This document shows positions 23,200 to 35,599 of a stretch of DNA of 64,000 nucleotides, piece by piece. The position numbers were made by a program, and so were the translations under genes. Below the pieces are notes generated by a model. The model did no database searches. It worked only from the letters and a program-made list of their open reading frames with translations, and was not told the DNA's origin. The stretch lies in assembly GCA_031308135.1 (NCBI GenBank), contig JAHLJT010000631.1, forward strand, positions 178,065,446 through 178,129,445. The letters run 5' to 3'. Position 1 is the first letter of the stretch, and each line of letters begins with the position of its first letter. Source of the stretch: Acheta domesticus (Eukaryota; Arthropoda; Insecta; Orthoptera; Gryllidae).

Positions 23200-23440
23200 A
23201 ACGTTCTGAAGAGGACGTCGATTCATCGAGGATCAAATTCAGACGTTGTCTGGAGGATAATTCAAGAGGCCGGCTACTCTCATCGGTAGTTTTCCGTGTT
23301 TTTTTTCGATCGATACCTGGCGAATGCCGGAACAGCAATCTAAGAAACGGACCATGGACAGCGCGCGGTTTTTCCTTTCTTCTCCTTGTCCCCTCCTCTC
23401 CTCTTAACACACACACACGCACACACACTATCCTGGGCTA
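23200..23440 (+). mobile_element. SINE-B copy 2 (partial)
   Basis: Shares with the other copies the segment around GGAGGATAATTCAAGAGGCC and GGTAGTTTTCCGTG, followed by ACCTGGCGAATGCCGGA (23317-23333). The pyrimidine-rich TTTCCTTTCTTCTCCTTGTC block that follows the core in copies at 39 and 48 kb is also present. The 3' part runs into (CA)n at 23405-23430 instead of the usual tail. Confidence 0.68.
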
Positions 23441-26400
23441 GAGTACCATTCATTTCAAGATATCGGTCTGAAGCTTTGACAGTGTCTCGGCTGGATTGAT
23501 GTCCTGCTGAGGTAGAGGGTCTGAATAGAGGGTCAACAAGAAGCGCCAGTATAATCAATAAAAACTCATACTTCACTGACAAATTCACTTGATGTATTGA
23601 TGTCTAATCGCTTTAAAACAAACGCACATTTGTAAATTTTCCTTACATACCGGGAGTGCTCACGTCTTCGTGGCCACAATAAAATTCTAGCACGATGCCA
23701 AGATACATACAACATATTATCATTTCCTAGCTAGCGACGTAGCTAGGACTCGTATGTAATTCTTACCTCGAGGACTCATGCAGCGTTGCTATTCTCCTCC
23801 CCACTGTGTGTTCATTGCGACAAAAAAGGATTTAGATGTTTTCAAAATCTAGATTTTCCAACATCGTAGTTTCCCCTGATTGGAGATATACAGATTTCCC
23901 GCAAAATAATTTGATTGATACCTACTTGGGAAGACTGATATCGCAAGCTTTACCGACACATCTTTGAAGTGTTCTTCCTCTTGTTGGAACGCAAAGCGCC
24001 CCTAGCGGCTTCAAGCGACGAGCGAGCAAAGGTGTCCGGCGATGTTGTGTTTGTTAAAATTCCAACTTTGCTAGACAGGCTGAGAGGATCCAAATCGAGA
24101 GCCTTAACGCGTTTTCGAGAACAGACAATTAGTGAGGCTGAGTAAAACCACTGACTGGGGGATATTTATATCAGGTGGATTGGTTATTTGAGTGATTTCC
24201 TCTAATCAGTTTTAGGCAGATTTTGGCGGAATAAACCAAATATGGGAACTCCACCCATCTGTTCTTTTCTCTTTCTTGCCGCGCTTCCTATCCCAGTTTC
24301 CAGTCTTTCCTTCCATCTCTCTCTTTCTCACTCATTCAGTCACCCACCAACGCACACACACACACTAGAAGAATATTGTCTATGCCGTTAAACCATTCGG
24401 TAAGCGCCGCTTAGAAGGACTGGGCCGGTGCATTCTGTTCTGGACAAGAATCATGTTAAGTAGCGCGAATCTAGCGACCAAAAGAAGCAGGCTACCTGGC
24501 GGTACCGCCATTTCCCGTAATTCACAGCACACTCTGTACCAATTTACAACGTAGCGACTAAGTAGCTTTTCCCCTGTAGATACCATTACATGTCTTTCCT
24601 CGTCGATTCACGTGGAATTTTAGGAGCGGGATCGAGACAGGTTCTGTTGGGTTGTCCAGGCTCTCCTGTATATCATGCAGATACTTGCTCCATTTCATTC
24701 TCGTCTGAAGCATATTTCTATGTAATCGCCGTCAGCATCATCATCATCATCACCATCTCTCAATGTTAACGCCATTATGAGAGACCTGAAGATAGACACG
24801 ATGATATTTATGCTGCAAGAGCCACAATTATTAATTTTCAGAATTTCAGGACATTAGATTAAAAATGCTTAAATGTAACTACCATTACCGAAGATATATG
24901 CACTGGAATTGCAATGGTAAAAATAATAAGAAAAATATTTGCCTTTCATATTACGCTGATATGTTAAATGATATATTCTTTTAGAACGTTGTAATCCTTC
25001 ATTGTGTACACATTTTAATGTTTTAATTCTGTTGGTTGTGTGTCTTAGGTCTTGGTACTTAAATAGCGTCTCTTAGTTGTCTGTAAATCATTGTGCGTCA
25101 ATTACCCTGCAATCGTTCAGAAATATAACTTACACTTCTCACATATTCTCTTTGAAATTGAGAGTGCGGATAACTTACTGGTAATACAAGGGAATGAAGA
25201 GAGACTATAAAGTGAGTACACATTTTTGGAGATATTTTGAATCTAATATTTTGTGCTTCTACATTTTCTAGAGATTGTGAAATACTTTATTTTGGGACTT
25301 TTTAAACTCAATTTTAAAGAAATATCGCATTTACAAATAAGAAAGTGTCGAACAAAGGACACCCGGTTTTGTAACATACCTAAGGGTACCCCTGAACAAA
25401 AAGAACGGGCCGCGAAATCTGACGCAGAAAACTTTTTCCAGAGGAGACAAACTTTCTGACGATGCCACTTCTATCGCGTCGTCTACCAGCAAAAGCATTT
25501 CTCGTGCACGAATTGTTCCGTCGTTATAAAAGAGTTGGCATTGTTGCTTGAGTGCTGCCAACTCGTGAGGGGAATAATTTTGACCTCGTAGCCTCCATTC
25601 GGAGCACGTGCCGCACCTCTATGTAAGTGAAGCATTGCACGTTCTTGTAGCACATTCCACGTATCTCTCTCACCACTGGGATATGTGAAAGCAAAATGGG
25701 AAGGGAGACATCCGGATTCGTTGTTGATTGTGCTGGCGTGCATGGGAAACGATTCGCCTCAGCAATCAACTATAAATTTGCAACAACTCTAAATTTAGAG
25801 GTCCGCTGTAGATATAAATTGGTGTTATAAGCCTAGAAAACATTGTTTTAGAAACTTCTACACAACTAGCTGTATCGCACTGACAAGCTGTAGAAAGGTT
25901 GTGATAGAAAATACTGGCTTATCTATCAATATTCTTATGTTTTACACTTATTCACATCTTTACATATATATGCATGGAGATTGGTTTGGCCCATAACAGC
26001 AAATCCTGCTATCAACCTTACCTTAATGTAATGGCAGAACGTTTTAATGTCATCACTGGAATTTTTATGCAAAGGGACAGATGTCAGACACCTGAGTGAT
26101 GTAATTGAGGGCAACAGATAGTTCTGAGAAAAAACAATAAAATGTATGAAATACAATTTCCAAATAATAATCAGAACATTCTCACCTGTTTGATGGTTCC
26201 GTAGATAGATAGTAAAAAGAAATACGTTAAATACTTACAATTGATAATCACATTCTTTTTAACGATCACACAACATATGGTCTCTAACCAAGACCCAACC
26301 ACTCCCTGCAAACTTGCCAAGTTGCGCATAACGCCATCTTCCCGTTTCTATTTTAGCTGCACATTTCAAACTTGCCGCTTAGGAGGGTCAACCAAATAGT

Positions 26401-27433
26401 TCTCTTTACAGCTTTAATGTAATATATGATGATACGTTATAGGAAGTTTATCGACTTCTTGAGGATAATACTGTATGCTTTTAAGTAATTTTCGGGCTAA
26501 TAATTTTAGATTATACCTATTTTTCATTGATCAATGTGATTAAATATGTGACAGAAAAGACATTTGATGTTCAAAATAAACATTAAAATATTTTCGAATT
26601 CATGTAATACTTGTGAAGCTCACGCAAATATGTTCACAGCAGATACATTTTCATGTCATATTTTCAACGAACAAAGACTATTACTAACCTAACAAAAGAG
26701 AAACAAATGTTTATTGTTTGGAATACCTATTTTTTCTTAATTTCTACAATAATGGATTCAATTTTACTTTCTCCTGCACTACTTAAGTAGTGTGGAGGAG
26801 GTTATGTAATACCGCAGCAAAAATCGGCGATTCTTTTGGAAAAAAGTCATATTGTAGGTCCATGATACTGAAAATGTTACTTCTTGTTTCAATATGAAAT
26901 AAATTATTTCCTCTAGTAGTGTAGTATACGTGTAGTGATAATTCGCGTTTTCCTTGGATCCTTGATATGGAAAAATTGATTTGTGCGACAACATCTGTTT
27001 GTCCATCAGTGAACAACACTAGCGGGCGAACAAAACAAACTGTAAGTAACAAGTAAGCTCAGTTACAGTTGTATTGCAATGATGGAGATGAACATATTGT
27101 TTCTTAAAATCGCGAAAATGTAATAGTGGGCTATATAATGACCCTGCAGGGTGTCAAACAAACAGCTTTGTATAAAAAACTATGAAAAACTATTTCACAT
27201 ATAAAGCTACGACTTCCCAAAAGTTTACTCGAGATATGTGGGACTTGGCATAAAACATCTTCAATATACTAGATGGTTGCGTGGAGTAATTATCCAAATT
27301 GTTGTTGGAATGACCAGTTTTTGTATCTCCAGAAGAACTTTTCACTTTTCTTGTTCAAAAAATTCTCTTGATTTCAACGAGAGTGAAATATATTAAAACT
27401 GTGTAAAGTCATTTATTAAAAAACTCTTAATAA
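23441..27433. other. AT-rich spacer with small microsatellites
   Basis: (CA)n near 24351-24365 and (ATC)n near 24733-24752. No recognisable gene. Several weak open segments, for example minus 25483-25769, have no known motif. Confidence 0.4.
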
Positions 27434-27476
27434 TGAATGAATTAAATTGAATTGAATATTTATTTTATTGGCTTTA

Positions 27477-27842
27477 ACCTGAATAATACGCCATTATACA
27501 ATTACGTACATCATTAATCAATGAAACAGTCAGATCAATACAGTTGCTCAAAAACAAAAAAAATACAAAAACAGAAATTACAGAAACACATTAATTACAA
27601 AAAACAACATAAAACTAACCAAACTTTTAGTATATTATATTTACATTACACGTTCACAGGTCACGTGTTACAATGAGTTTTCAAAAACCATGACTTTTAA
27701 TAGCCTTCTATTATGGAAACTTAATTATACGCCAGTATACAGTTATGGAAATCATTAATCAATGAAATGGTCAAATCAATACAGTTACTCAAAAATAGAA
27801 AAAATTATAAAAACACAAAAAACACTTTAATTACAAAAAGCC
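27477..27842 (-). repeat. 241 bp-period duplication in the LINE 3' UTR
   Basis: The block at 27477-27605 recurs at 27718-27842. Shared runs include ATCATTAATCAATGAAA, CAGATCAATACAGTT/CAAATCAATACAGTT and TTAATTACAAAAA, all at an offset of 241 bp. The copies differ at roughly one base in six by eye. Confidence 0.85.
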
Positions 27843-27986
27843 TAGTTAAAAAAGTTAAATATTAATTTATTATTTTCTTTGATAAATATTTTAAATGCTC
27901 AGATGTTCACCTTATTCGCATTCAAATTAATATCACTTATCTTTTATTCAGTTTAGTTATTCAACTTAGTTTCAGATACAGCAAAT

Positions 27987-28646
27987 TCATTCAAATAGAG
28001 CAAATGACCGTAACTTAAAGCAATATTTAAGAAAATGAAAAAATGATTGAATATTGTTTTGACTATTTAGTCTCAATAGTTCCAGGATGTTTTGATTTTT
28101 TACCACATTGTTTCTTAATGGTTCATAAATTGGGCAGAGTTTTATAATATGTTCAAATGTTTCCTGTTGATTGATATTGAATACCATACATCTTTCTAGT
28201 TCGATAGTTTATAGGTTATGTTTTTGAATTTTAATTTTTACGGTGTTTAAACCAGCAAGCCTAATTTGTGCCATTATTTTGATTTGTGCTAATGGTATTT
28301 TCGAGTATAAGTATGGTTCACATTTAAAGGATTCTGTATCTTTTATTAATTTGTAAATTGGACTGTAGGATGAGAATGCTACTCTGTTTAGACCCTTTTG
28401 AAAGACATTATCTGCGTACAGGTTACAAATATGTGAAATAGTCATCTTAATCTTACTCGAATCTAGTAGATCAGTAAACAGCTGATCGCTACCGAGGAAC
28501 TCGAGGTTGGTTTTCAGAATATTAACCCAAGTATATTTTCGATTATGATTATTTTCGGATGTGCTACTTAGTTTGTTTAATAGTATATAGCATTGTTTTG
28601 GGTATCTATTTTCAGGCATTTGTATCAATTTTGTAAAATACAGCAT
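27987..28646 (-). pseudogene. C-terminal region of LINE ORF2
   Basis: One frame interrupted once by TAA (about 28206-28208). The first part begins near an LYFTKLIQMPENRYPKQCY block, then KYTWVNILK, and ends in PLAQIKIMAQIRLAG. The second part keeps RCMVFN...ETFEHIIKLCPIYEPLR. This arrangement is typical of the tail of many LINE ORF2 proteins, where a CxxC...HxxxxC motif precedes the end. Here the second Cys is replaced by Phe. The 5' break is just after the RT thumb. Confidence 0.7.
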
Positions 28647-28660
28647 TGCTCTCTTCAGAA

Positions 28661-30214
28661 TTTGTGTACTTCAATGGGGCCGAACCTGTCTCCATTCTTA
28701 TCATGTATCCAGGAGTGCATTTCGGTAATAATAAAAAATTAAATTATTATTTTTATTATTATATTTGCTTGTCAAATTAAAAAAACTAAGAGATCGGAGC
28801 AAGGGCTATAGAGATTATTGTCTGCATTATGCTATCATCTATATTGGTATTGGAGACAAGCTCGTTCTAAGCATTTGGTAGTACCCTGCATTTTTATATA
28901 TACTAAGGCAACATAAGAAATAATTAAGAATGAAAAGAGAAACCATGTGCGAAAGGTATTGCGAACTCTTGCGCAACTACGACCGGCCTAAATGTGGAAA
29001 TCTTCCAAACAGTTGATAGATTTATCTTTCAATGTTGTAGCACTATGAATTTACAACCATCACCATCAGTCTTGAGTTGAACTGCATTGTTTTACCTTCT
29101 TTACAAAGATGAAGAATCCTGTCCAGATTGCGAAGAATGGTGTCGTCAGTGGTTGCAAACATTTGGACCATCTGCCCAGAGGTCAAGATTTGGCATAAGC
29201 GGCTGCTACCTCTTCCCAATACTACAGAGGCCTAACTGGTGGGCTCCATAATTCTGGTGGGTTCTAAATACTTATACAACTCTATCGAATATATATGATG
29301 GCAGTGTGTGAACTACACGCAATATATTCGATGTTAAATTTTCTGAAAATGTAAACGAATCATCGTTATTGGATGTTAGTAGTTGCCTTCAATTACTGTA
29401 TCCATTTGCATTCGGTGAAAATGTAAACCCATTCATCAAGATCCTTGACACTCAGCGACTCATGGACTTAGTGCGTTTTACACATAACTGCATCAATTTC
29501 GTTCCTGGCATTAGTATGTGGATGATATCGTCAATTTCAAGCTCCTCCGTGGAAAATAGGACTAAAATTATCCATACGCTCTCTAAATCATAACTTTTTT
29601 TTGTTTTCTACACGAGTTTATCATTGAATGCTAATCGACTGCCAAGAGAGTTGAGTGTATATACGTGACTCGTCACAGCTGTTTCATGTTTTACATTTCA
29701 CGCGTGACGAATTTTAGCGAATAGGTGGCTACTCAAATTTTCCGAACACCAAACTATTGCTTCGAAACGAGAAAAGATACATTTACAGTAGATGGAATAT
29801 TTTTTATTGAAGATCCTCAATTTAAAATTAATTTTTTACGTTGAAATAAAATGAGAGATATGTGTCATACTTTGATATGTTTTACAAATTTGTTGTCTTT
29901 TCTATAAAATAGAGCTTTCAGTTACTATTTTTCAATCTCATGATTGATTCTCGCAACCTTTTCACAGAATAATGTTGGGAAGAAATTGGAGCTTGAGTTT
30001 GAAACACCTCACATTTACACTTACACTGCAAAACTATCTTGTTTAACTCATTTACATGTTAGGGAAAGAACGTTTAAATTTTAAATTGAATAGAGTGTTA
30101 TAAAAAAGGAAGTAAAATATATGATATAAGGCCCCAATGGCAAACATCTGCGAGACGTGACTGCTTTTAAATTAATTGCCACTTCATTAGTTTGGTACCG
30201 TTCGTTTCATTTAA
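28661..30214. other. AT-rich spacer
   Basis: No gene supported. A slightly more complex segment at 29040-29600 has short open frames, with no match I recognise. Confidence 0.35.
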
Positions 30215-30530
30215 GTGTCTAGGAAACCCCGACGATATTTCCGGGAGCCGGAAAGCAGACCGAACAAGTGGCAGAAAACACAACTCGTCTCTCGTCCCCC
30301 CTCCCCCGGGCGGCCTGGGGAAGGGAGCCCGCCGCAGGGAAATTGGATACCGGAGAGCTCTCGAGCAGAGGAAGGTAATTATTTGTGTGAAAAACGCAGG
30401 CAGCGGGGCGGAGGCGGACCGACGCCTCGACTGCAGTGGAGGCAGCGCTGACGGTTCCGCGGTGGCGTTGGCAACGGCCGTACTGCGTACAAGGAGAGAG
30501 GAAAGACGAGAGGCTAGAAGAGCAGTTTAG
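30215..30530. promoter_or_regulatory. CpG-rich island
   Basis: GC-rich block with frequent CG. The plus frame 30192-30530 (112 codons) is Arg/Gly-biased without recognisable domains. Candidate promoter or 5' exon. Confidence 0.35.
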
Positions 30531-30959
30531 AGGTGAAGAGACGACGACAGAATGTGAAAAAAACGTTAAAAATTAAGCTTTAGAAATTACCTTTCCAAGA
30601 GATAGAGCGAAACCATTCTTTGTTATACTGTTTGAGCGGAACAGCGGCACAGCGGAACAGAAAAGAAAAGAAATGGCTGATTAGGCCGGACCTGTGTATA
30701 CACAAACTACGAAGTTTTGTGTAGTCGTTTTGGGTTTTCGATTAGCCAAGATGCGATTCTGAAGGATTGCGGAGAGATGTTATTGCTTATTGAATAATTC
30801 GTAGGAAAACACCGCGCCAGCGGCAGACAAAGCACCACGTCGCAACAAATCTGCAGGTGCCACATTTACTGGCCTTGCACTAGAGAAGCGCTAGAGAAGA
30901 AGGAATTGGATACCGCTGCATCCAAGGGACAACAGCCGCGTGCCTTCAGAAAGTGACAC
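30531..30959. other. Spacer between CpG-rich islands
   Basis: Intermediate composition, with a GGAACAGCGGCACAGCGGAACAG local repeat-like phrase at about 30638-30660. No gene seen. Confidence 0.35.
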
Positions 30960-31460
30960 TGAGGAATATCTACGGAGGCCGTGGAAGCTACGGGGACCGC
31001 ACGGGTGATGCAGGTTGCAAGAGCTACGAGAACGTGAAAGAATTCGGTATCTAGACGCAGGAAACAATGAGGACAGCAGGGAAGTGGATCATCGGGGAAG
31101 GAGCACAGCGGCAAAACACGGCACGGAGGACGTCCGGCGAAAAAAAAGGGCGAGGGAACGAGATAAAGGAGGCGACAACAGAGCACCGCGGGGGGGGGGG
31201 GGGTTGGCGGGCGGGGGGGAGCAGTGGGCGCAGGGCGAAAGCGGAGAGGCGGCGCAAAGTGCGTGACTGCAGGGGGCGGGGGCGCGCGGGCGACGGGGGT
31301 GGGTGGGTGTCTGCGGGCGCTGAAAGCCTCATAAAGGTAGTCAAGGCAGAGGGGCGAGAACGCGGGGAGAGACAGTTTCCAGCAGATTTTTGAAGCGATA
31401 GAAGCGCGACTACGGGAGCAGGCCAACGGGCGAGGCGGGGGCGTGCACAATGGCCCGCAT
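30960..31460. promoter_or_regulatory. CpG-rich island with G-runs
   Basis: Strongly GC-rich with a run of about 13 G residues at 31189-31202 and other G tracts. It is capable of G-quadruplex formation on the plus strand. Pro/Arg/Ala-rich frames on the minus strand (up to 215 codons at 30866-31513) follow from the composition. Confidence 0.4.
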
Positions 31461-31806
31461 CGGGACTGAAGGGGCAAAACAAAAACTACAAAAAGAGCTG
31501 AAGATAAGTGCAATAAGTAACATCAAATTGAGTAATTTTTTTAAAAAGAACGAATAAAAATATGTGTTGGATGATGGAGCTATTAATAAAATGAACATAA
31601 AACTGCAATTTTCGTTTTAATTTATTATAGCTCTTGTGATGAGGACTACAACAAATTATATTTCACAATACATGAATAAAAACAAAAAAATGTGAAATTA
31701 TTTTAATTGTATTTTATTAGTGCTTCAAATGAAAACGCTGCTGGCACACAGACTTCATTTGCAACGTAATGAAGTTGAACAACAGAATGCATAATTACGC
31801 AAGATT
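31461..31806. other. AT-rich spacer
   Basis: Nothing recognised. Confidence 0.4.
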
Positions 31807-31818
31807 AATGAATTATGA

Positions 31819-32082
31819 TTGTCGACCTGGATGGCCGAGGCGGATAAAAGCGTGTACTGACTCAGCAGTTCGGTCCGAAGGGTCGCGGGTACGAGTCCCG
31901 CCATGGGTATGGTTGTTTGTCCCTTGTTTCTCATACATGTGTTGTCGCGGAAGGTTTCGCGTTCTGCTCACCCCAAACAGAGGAGCCCGCAAGTGAATTG
32001 GTGTCTAGTGCATGGTTCGAATATGCGTTCCATCGAGACATAAAGGGTAACCGGCTAGCGGCAGGAAATAGCCCTAGAAAAA
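31819..32082 (+). mobile_element. SINE-A copy 1, tRNA-derived, with target duplication
   Basis: The head resembles a Leu/Ser-type tRNA. An A-box-like TGGCCGAGGCGG lies at 31832-31843 and a B-box-like GGGTACGAGTCCCGCC at about 31887-31902. The tRNA-unrelated body carries TGTTGTCGCGGAAGGTTTCG and ATGCGTTCCATCGAGACATA, shared with the copy at 42.5 kb. Flanking 12 bp repeats, AATGAATTATGA (31807-31818) and AATGAATTACGA (32083-32094), differ at one base and mark the insertion. It is not a functional tRNA gene because the stems do not close properly. Confidence 0.88.
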
Positions 32083-32094
32083 AATGAATTACGA

Positions 32095-32679
32095 GTTTTA
32101 ATTATTATTATGAATAATATTGAAGTTGTTGTAGGTTCTTTCTGTTGATCCTGGTATATGAGTAGATAAGTAGACGGCACGATTAAATATGTATTGACCA
32201 TAGGACCAATCTAAGTTGATTCCTTTTATCTAAGTTAAAACTTTTAAATTATATACATTTATTGCCAGCTCAATGTTTCGCACATTCAGCATGTACCTTG
32301 TCAAGAGCAATACAAGTATGGAAACGGATGACAATGGCATAGACAATAAAAAATTGATATAAAACCAAGGGAATACAAAATTATTGAAATCAATATTTAC
32401 ATTTGGCGTTATATCAGAGCATAACATATAAAGAAACGGTGGTTTGTCACACCTAGTGTTACAATTCGTCAATTGTAGAAGGTAATACAAAATTAGATAC
32501 GTTAAGGAGTAGTACTAATTATAAAGATTGCAAACAATGGAATGAACAGTGGGATCGGCAAAAGAAATAAAAATATAATTCTACTATTATGAATAATATA
32601 TTTAAGTACAGTGCGAATGTTTACATCCCAATTTATTTTTAAGCACTTGGAGATGATTTCGTAGTTGAATTAGGTGATG
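32095..32679. other. AT-rich spacer
   Basis: Nothing recognised. Confidence 0.4.
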
Positions 32680-32940
32680 TCGCTCCCACTGTGCGGCGGG
32701 GCCGGGGGCCGAGCGAAGCACGGTGTAGCGGCGCGCCGGAAGCAGGGGGCGGGAGCATGCGGGAACGGCGGCAGCGACTCGGGCGCAAAATCCCAACATG
32801 GAGGCCCTTTTGTGGCGCACTTTTTCACGTTCAAAATTAAGTGAGCTCTTTTTCATCCACAGCAGGGGCGGGCCAGGACGGCACCGGGCACGAGTGGGCT
32901 GCGGGGTGGGGCAGGGGGAGGGGGAGGGCAGGGGCATGCT
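32680..32940. promoter_or_regulatory. CpG-rich island
   Basis: A ~250 bp GC-rich block with GGGCCGGGGGCC-type and GGGGAGGGGGAGGG runs, split by a short AT-rich insert near 32820-32850. Candidate promoter. Confidence 0.35.
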
Positions 32941-33730
32941 TTGTGTAAAAGTCCTCCATCACGGTCACTCGCCCCAAAGTAAGACGTTTCCTCTCAAGAT
33001 TTGATGGCGTTGTGGCAATAGTTCGTTGAATGACACTGCCAACGACAATAGACTGAATACTAAAATTTTCGAAGGAAATAAAATCTAAAGGTAGAAATGT
33101 TTCAGGTAAATTTAGAAATTAAGGTCCGTAACACACCCAATAATACTTAGACATTTCAAATCGATAATGTCTATGATACAACAAGAAATAATTTCTAACT
33201 GCGAATAATAAATGTAAATAATTAGGCAATAAGTTAGGTATTTTGGAATTTGCCGGATGAGGATTTTTCTACGAAAGGTTAAATGAATATAAATCTTTTA
33301 TGCATTTGAGGATACTAAACTTTATGGTAGAGTTGCAATTAATTTCCTTCTTTTTCTATTTTGGAAGGTTAAGACAACCTTATCATGGAACCTCCTTTTC
33401 TTTTTATCGTAGATCTATTTCACAACTGATTTATGAAGAGTACAAACTCTTTTGGCGACTTCAGGACGTTGTAGTTCTAAATCACTCTTTCTTTCTCCTT
33501 CCTACCTTTTCAGATTTTTCCTTCTCATTTTACCGTTTTTATTTTCCTCGGGTCTTCTTTCCTCTTTTTTAATACACTACCTCACGTATCAAATGGTGTT
33601 CTCCCGTACTTTTACTTTTTCGTTTATACAGTAATATACGCGGTATAGGAGAATTTTATACACTGTTGTAGAAAATCGATGTCAAGATTATTTAAAAACG
33701 CACTTTTCGGTTACCCATGATACCAAAAAT
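32941..33730. other. AT-rich spacer
   Basis: No feature supported. Confidence 0.4.
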
Positions 33731-34115
33731 ATGCCTGTCTGTCGATTTGTCTGTTTGTTTGCCTGTTGGTCTCTCTGTCGGTCTGTCTGTCTGTCTGTCG
33801 GTCTGTCTGTCTGTCGGTCTGTCTGTCGGTCTGTATGTCTGTCGGTATGTCTGTCTGTCGGTCTGTCTGTCTGTCTGAGGTCGGTCGGTCTGTCGGTCTG
33901 TCGGTCTGTCGGTCTGTCGGTCTGTCTGTCTGTCTGTTTGTCTGTCGGCTTGTTGGACTATCGGTCGGTCTGCCTATCGGTGTGTCTGTCTTCGGTATGA
34001 CGAGTAGTCAGTCTTACGAGCACGCTCGGTCAATCTGTTAATCGATGTATCGATCAGTTTGTCAGTCAGTGTGTCGGTCGGTATGTTTGTCGCTGTTTGT
34101 CGGTCTGTCAGAAGA
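33731..34115. repeat. GTCT/GTCG tetranucleotide satellite
   Basis: A ~380 bp array of TGTC-based tetramers, mainly GTCT with interspersed GTCG, decaying toward the 3' end. It generates Cys/Leu/Ser/Val/Arg-rich frames of ~90 codons in more than one register, which are artefacts. The decay gradient suggests an old array whose 5' part was refreshed more recently. Confidence 0.93.
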
Positions 34116-35599
34116 TTGGTATGCTTGTCAGCGTGTCGGTTGATCGCTAGAGATACTTTGCAGGGGACTTTCATTTGCCTTATGCGCCGAACTAAAGCAT
34201 TAGATTAGTTCGCACTGAAGTTATGCAAAAAGTACATTAAACTTCCCAATAAGAGGATCATTTCAGGAGTTTTCCATTCAGCGTTGCATTCAAATTCGCC
34301 TTTGTTCACCGTAATTATCATTTATAACAAAAATGCATTTTTGTAGATTTAATTTAGTAGATTAATATTAGCTAGTAATTTAAATAAAACATCTGATACT
34401 ATTAAATAACTCTAACTGAGCGGCAATCGATATTTTCTTCACCACACAGTTTTATCGAAAAGCGGAGAAACGACGCAACGACCATATCCGGTGCAGACGC
34501 CGATGTGACGCGACAGCCGGTTTGAATTGTGGACCCGGAACTGACATTAACAATTTTCCAAATGGCAAAATTGATCGCGGAAAATTTTATCTACCATTAT
34601 TTATAAAATTCAACATAAGAGTATTATTTCGTAACCGAAGCTTTCGAACTTCTGAATAATCACTTGTCATGACAACATGAAAACTCTATGTGCAATCTGT
34701 CTGGAACTGAATCCTCACGGCCAGGACGTAAGTACAAGCAACAAGATGAGTTCAAGGGAAACAAGGGCTGAAAGTGTAAAAGCACATGACCGAGAGAATT
34801 CTATGCAATGTTCAATGAGGACGAAGGTATCCTTATCTGAAAATTTACTTATATGAGCGGTAAGTACCACGAGAAACACTCGTAGGTGTTTTCGTCACTA
34901 TTAGATAGCATCTGGGAAGAGTATATGGAACAAAACCAAAAAGCTAACCTGTATTAAGAAACTAATCTATATGAGAAAGTGTGTGCCTGTCGGTGTGCCG
35001 TTCTGCAGCATCAATAGTTTTTGCTGTAGTTTGCTTTGCCTTTATGTGACATTCTTCATTGTAGTTACATTTGCTAATTACTCCCAGCCAGAACTTTTTT
35101 TACCTGGTGGATTCTTATAAACAATTTATCTGAAATAAATTCTTCTCTCAGAACAAATATAAAACATAGTGGCTTAGTGATCTTGAAAAGCAAATTCACT
35201 GATCTAGAGAGCAAATCAATCTGAGCGAAATTAAGGAAATCGTAGAAATTTTATACGTAGGTATAATATTCCTAGATGTTTCACAAAACTATCTTTTAAT
35301 ATTTTAGGAAATATTTCAGGAAAATGCACATGCATTTTGATATAAATTAATATGATAATGATATGGATGTAAAAGAAAGTATAGGGTTTGAAGATATAAT
35401 ATATCTTTATTTATTATACCTAACTGTGTATTTTATTTTATATTCCATTTACCTAAGAGTTCTCCACTTATTTTCACAGAAAATAAAACAATTGGAACAA
35501 AAGATTATCGTACTCAATGTATTTAAAACTCACATCTTCCTGTTATGCAATTACATAATGTGGCCGGTGTTTACGAAAAACTCGCTATGATTGCGCTGG
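34116..35599. other. AT-rich spacer
   Basis: No gene or element recognised. Confidence 0.4.

Larger units (their letters stand above)
27434..28660 (-). mobile_element. LINE remnant, 3' half (CR1/L2-like group, clade uncertain)
   Basis: A 5'-truncated non-LTR retrotransposon on the minus strand. It keeps the region downstream of RT including a degenerate Cys/His motif, a 3' UTR containing a 241 bp-period duplication, and a terminus made of short ATTCA-like repeats (27434-27460). Short terminal repeats instead of poly(A) are typical of CR1/L2-like and related LINEs. RT catalytic motifs are absent, so the clade cannot be settled by eye. Confidence 0.72.

Noticed and set aside
30866..31513. 215-codon minus-strand frame with Cys/Pro-rich composition
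   Set aside because: Composition-driven in a CpG-rich island, with competing frames equally open.
31826..31905. Functional tRNA-Leu/Ser gene
   Set aside because: A and B boxes are visible but acceptor and anticodon stems do not pair properly. The segment heads a SINE with a target duplication and a second copy at 42.5 kb.
33731..34060. CRISPR-like array
   Set aside because: The periodicity is a 4 bp satellite, with no spacers. The sequence is eukaryotic.
33731..34174. Cys/Leu/Ser/Val-rich frames that look like a cysteine-rich repeat protein
   Set aside because: Direct consequence of a GTCT/GTCG tetranucleotide satellite, in more than one frame.
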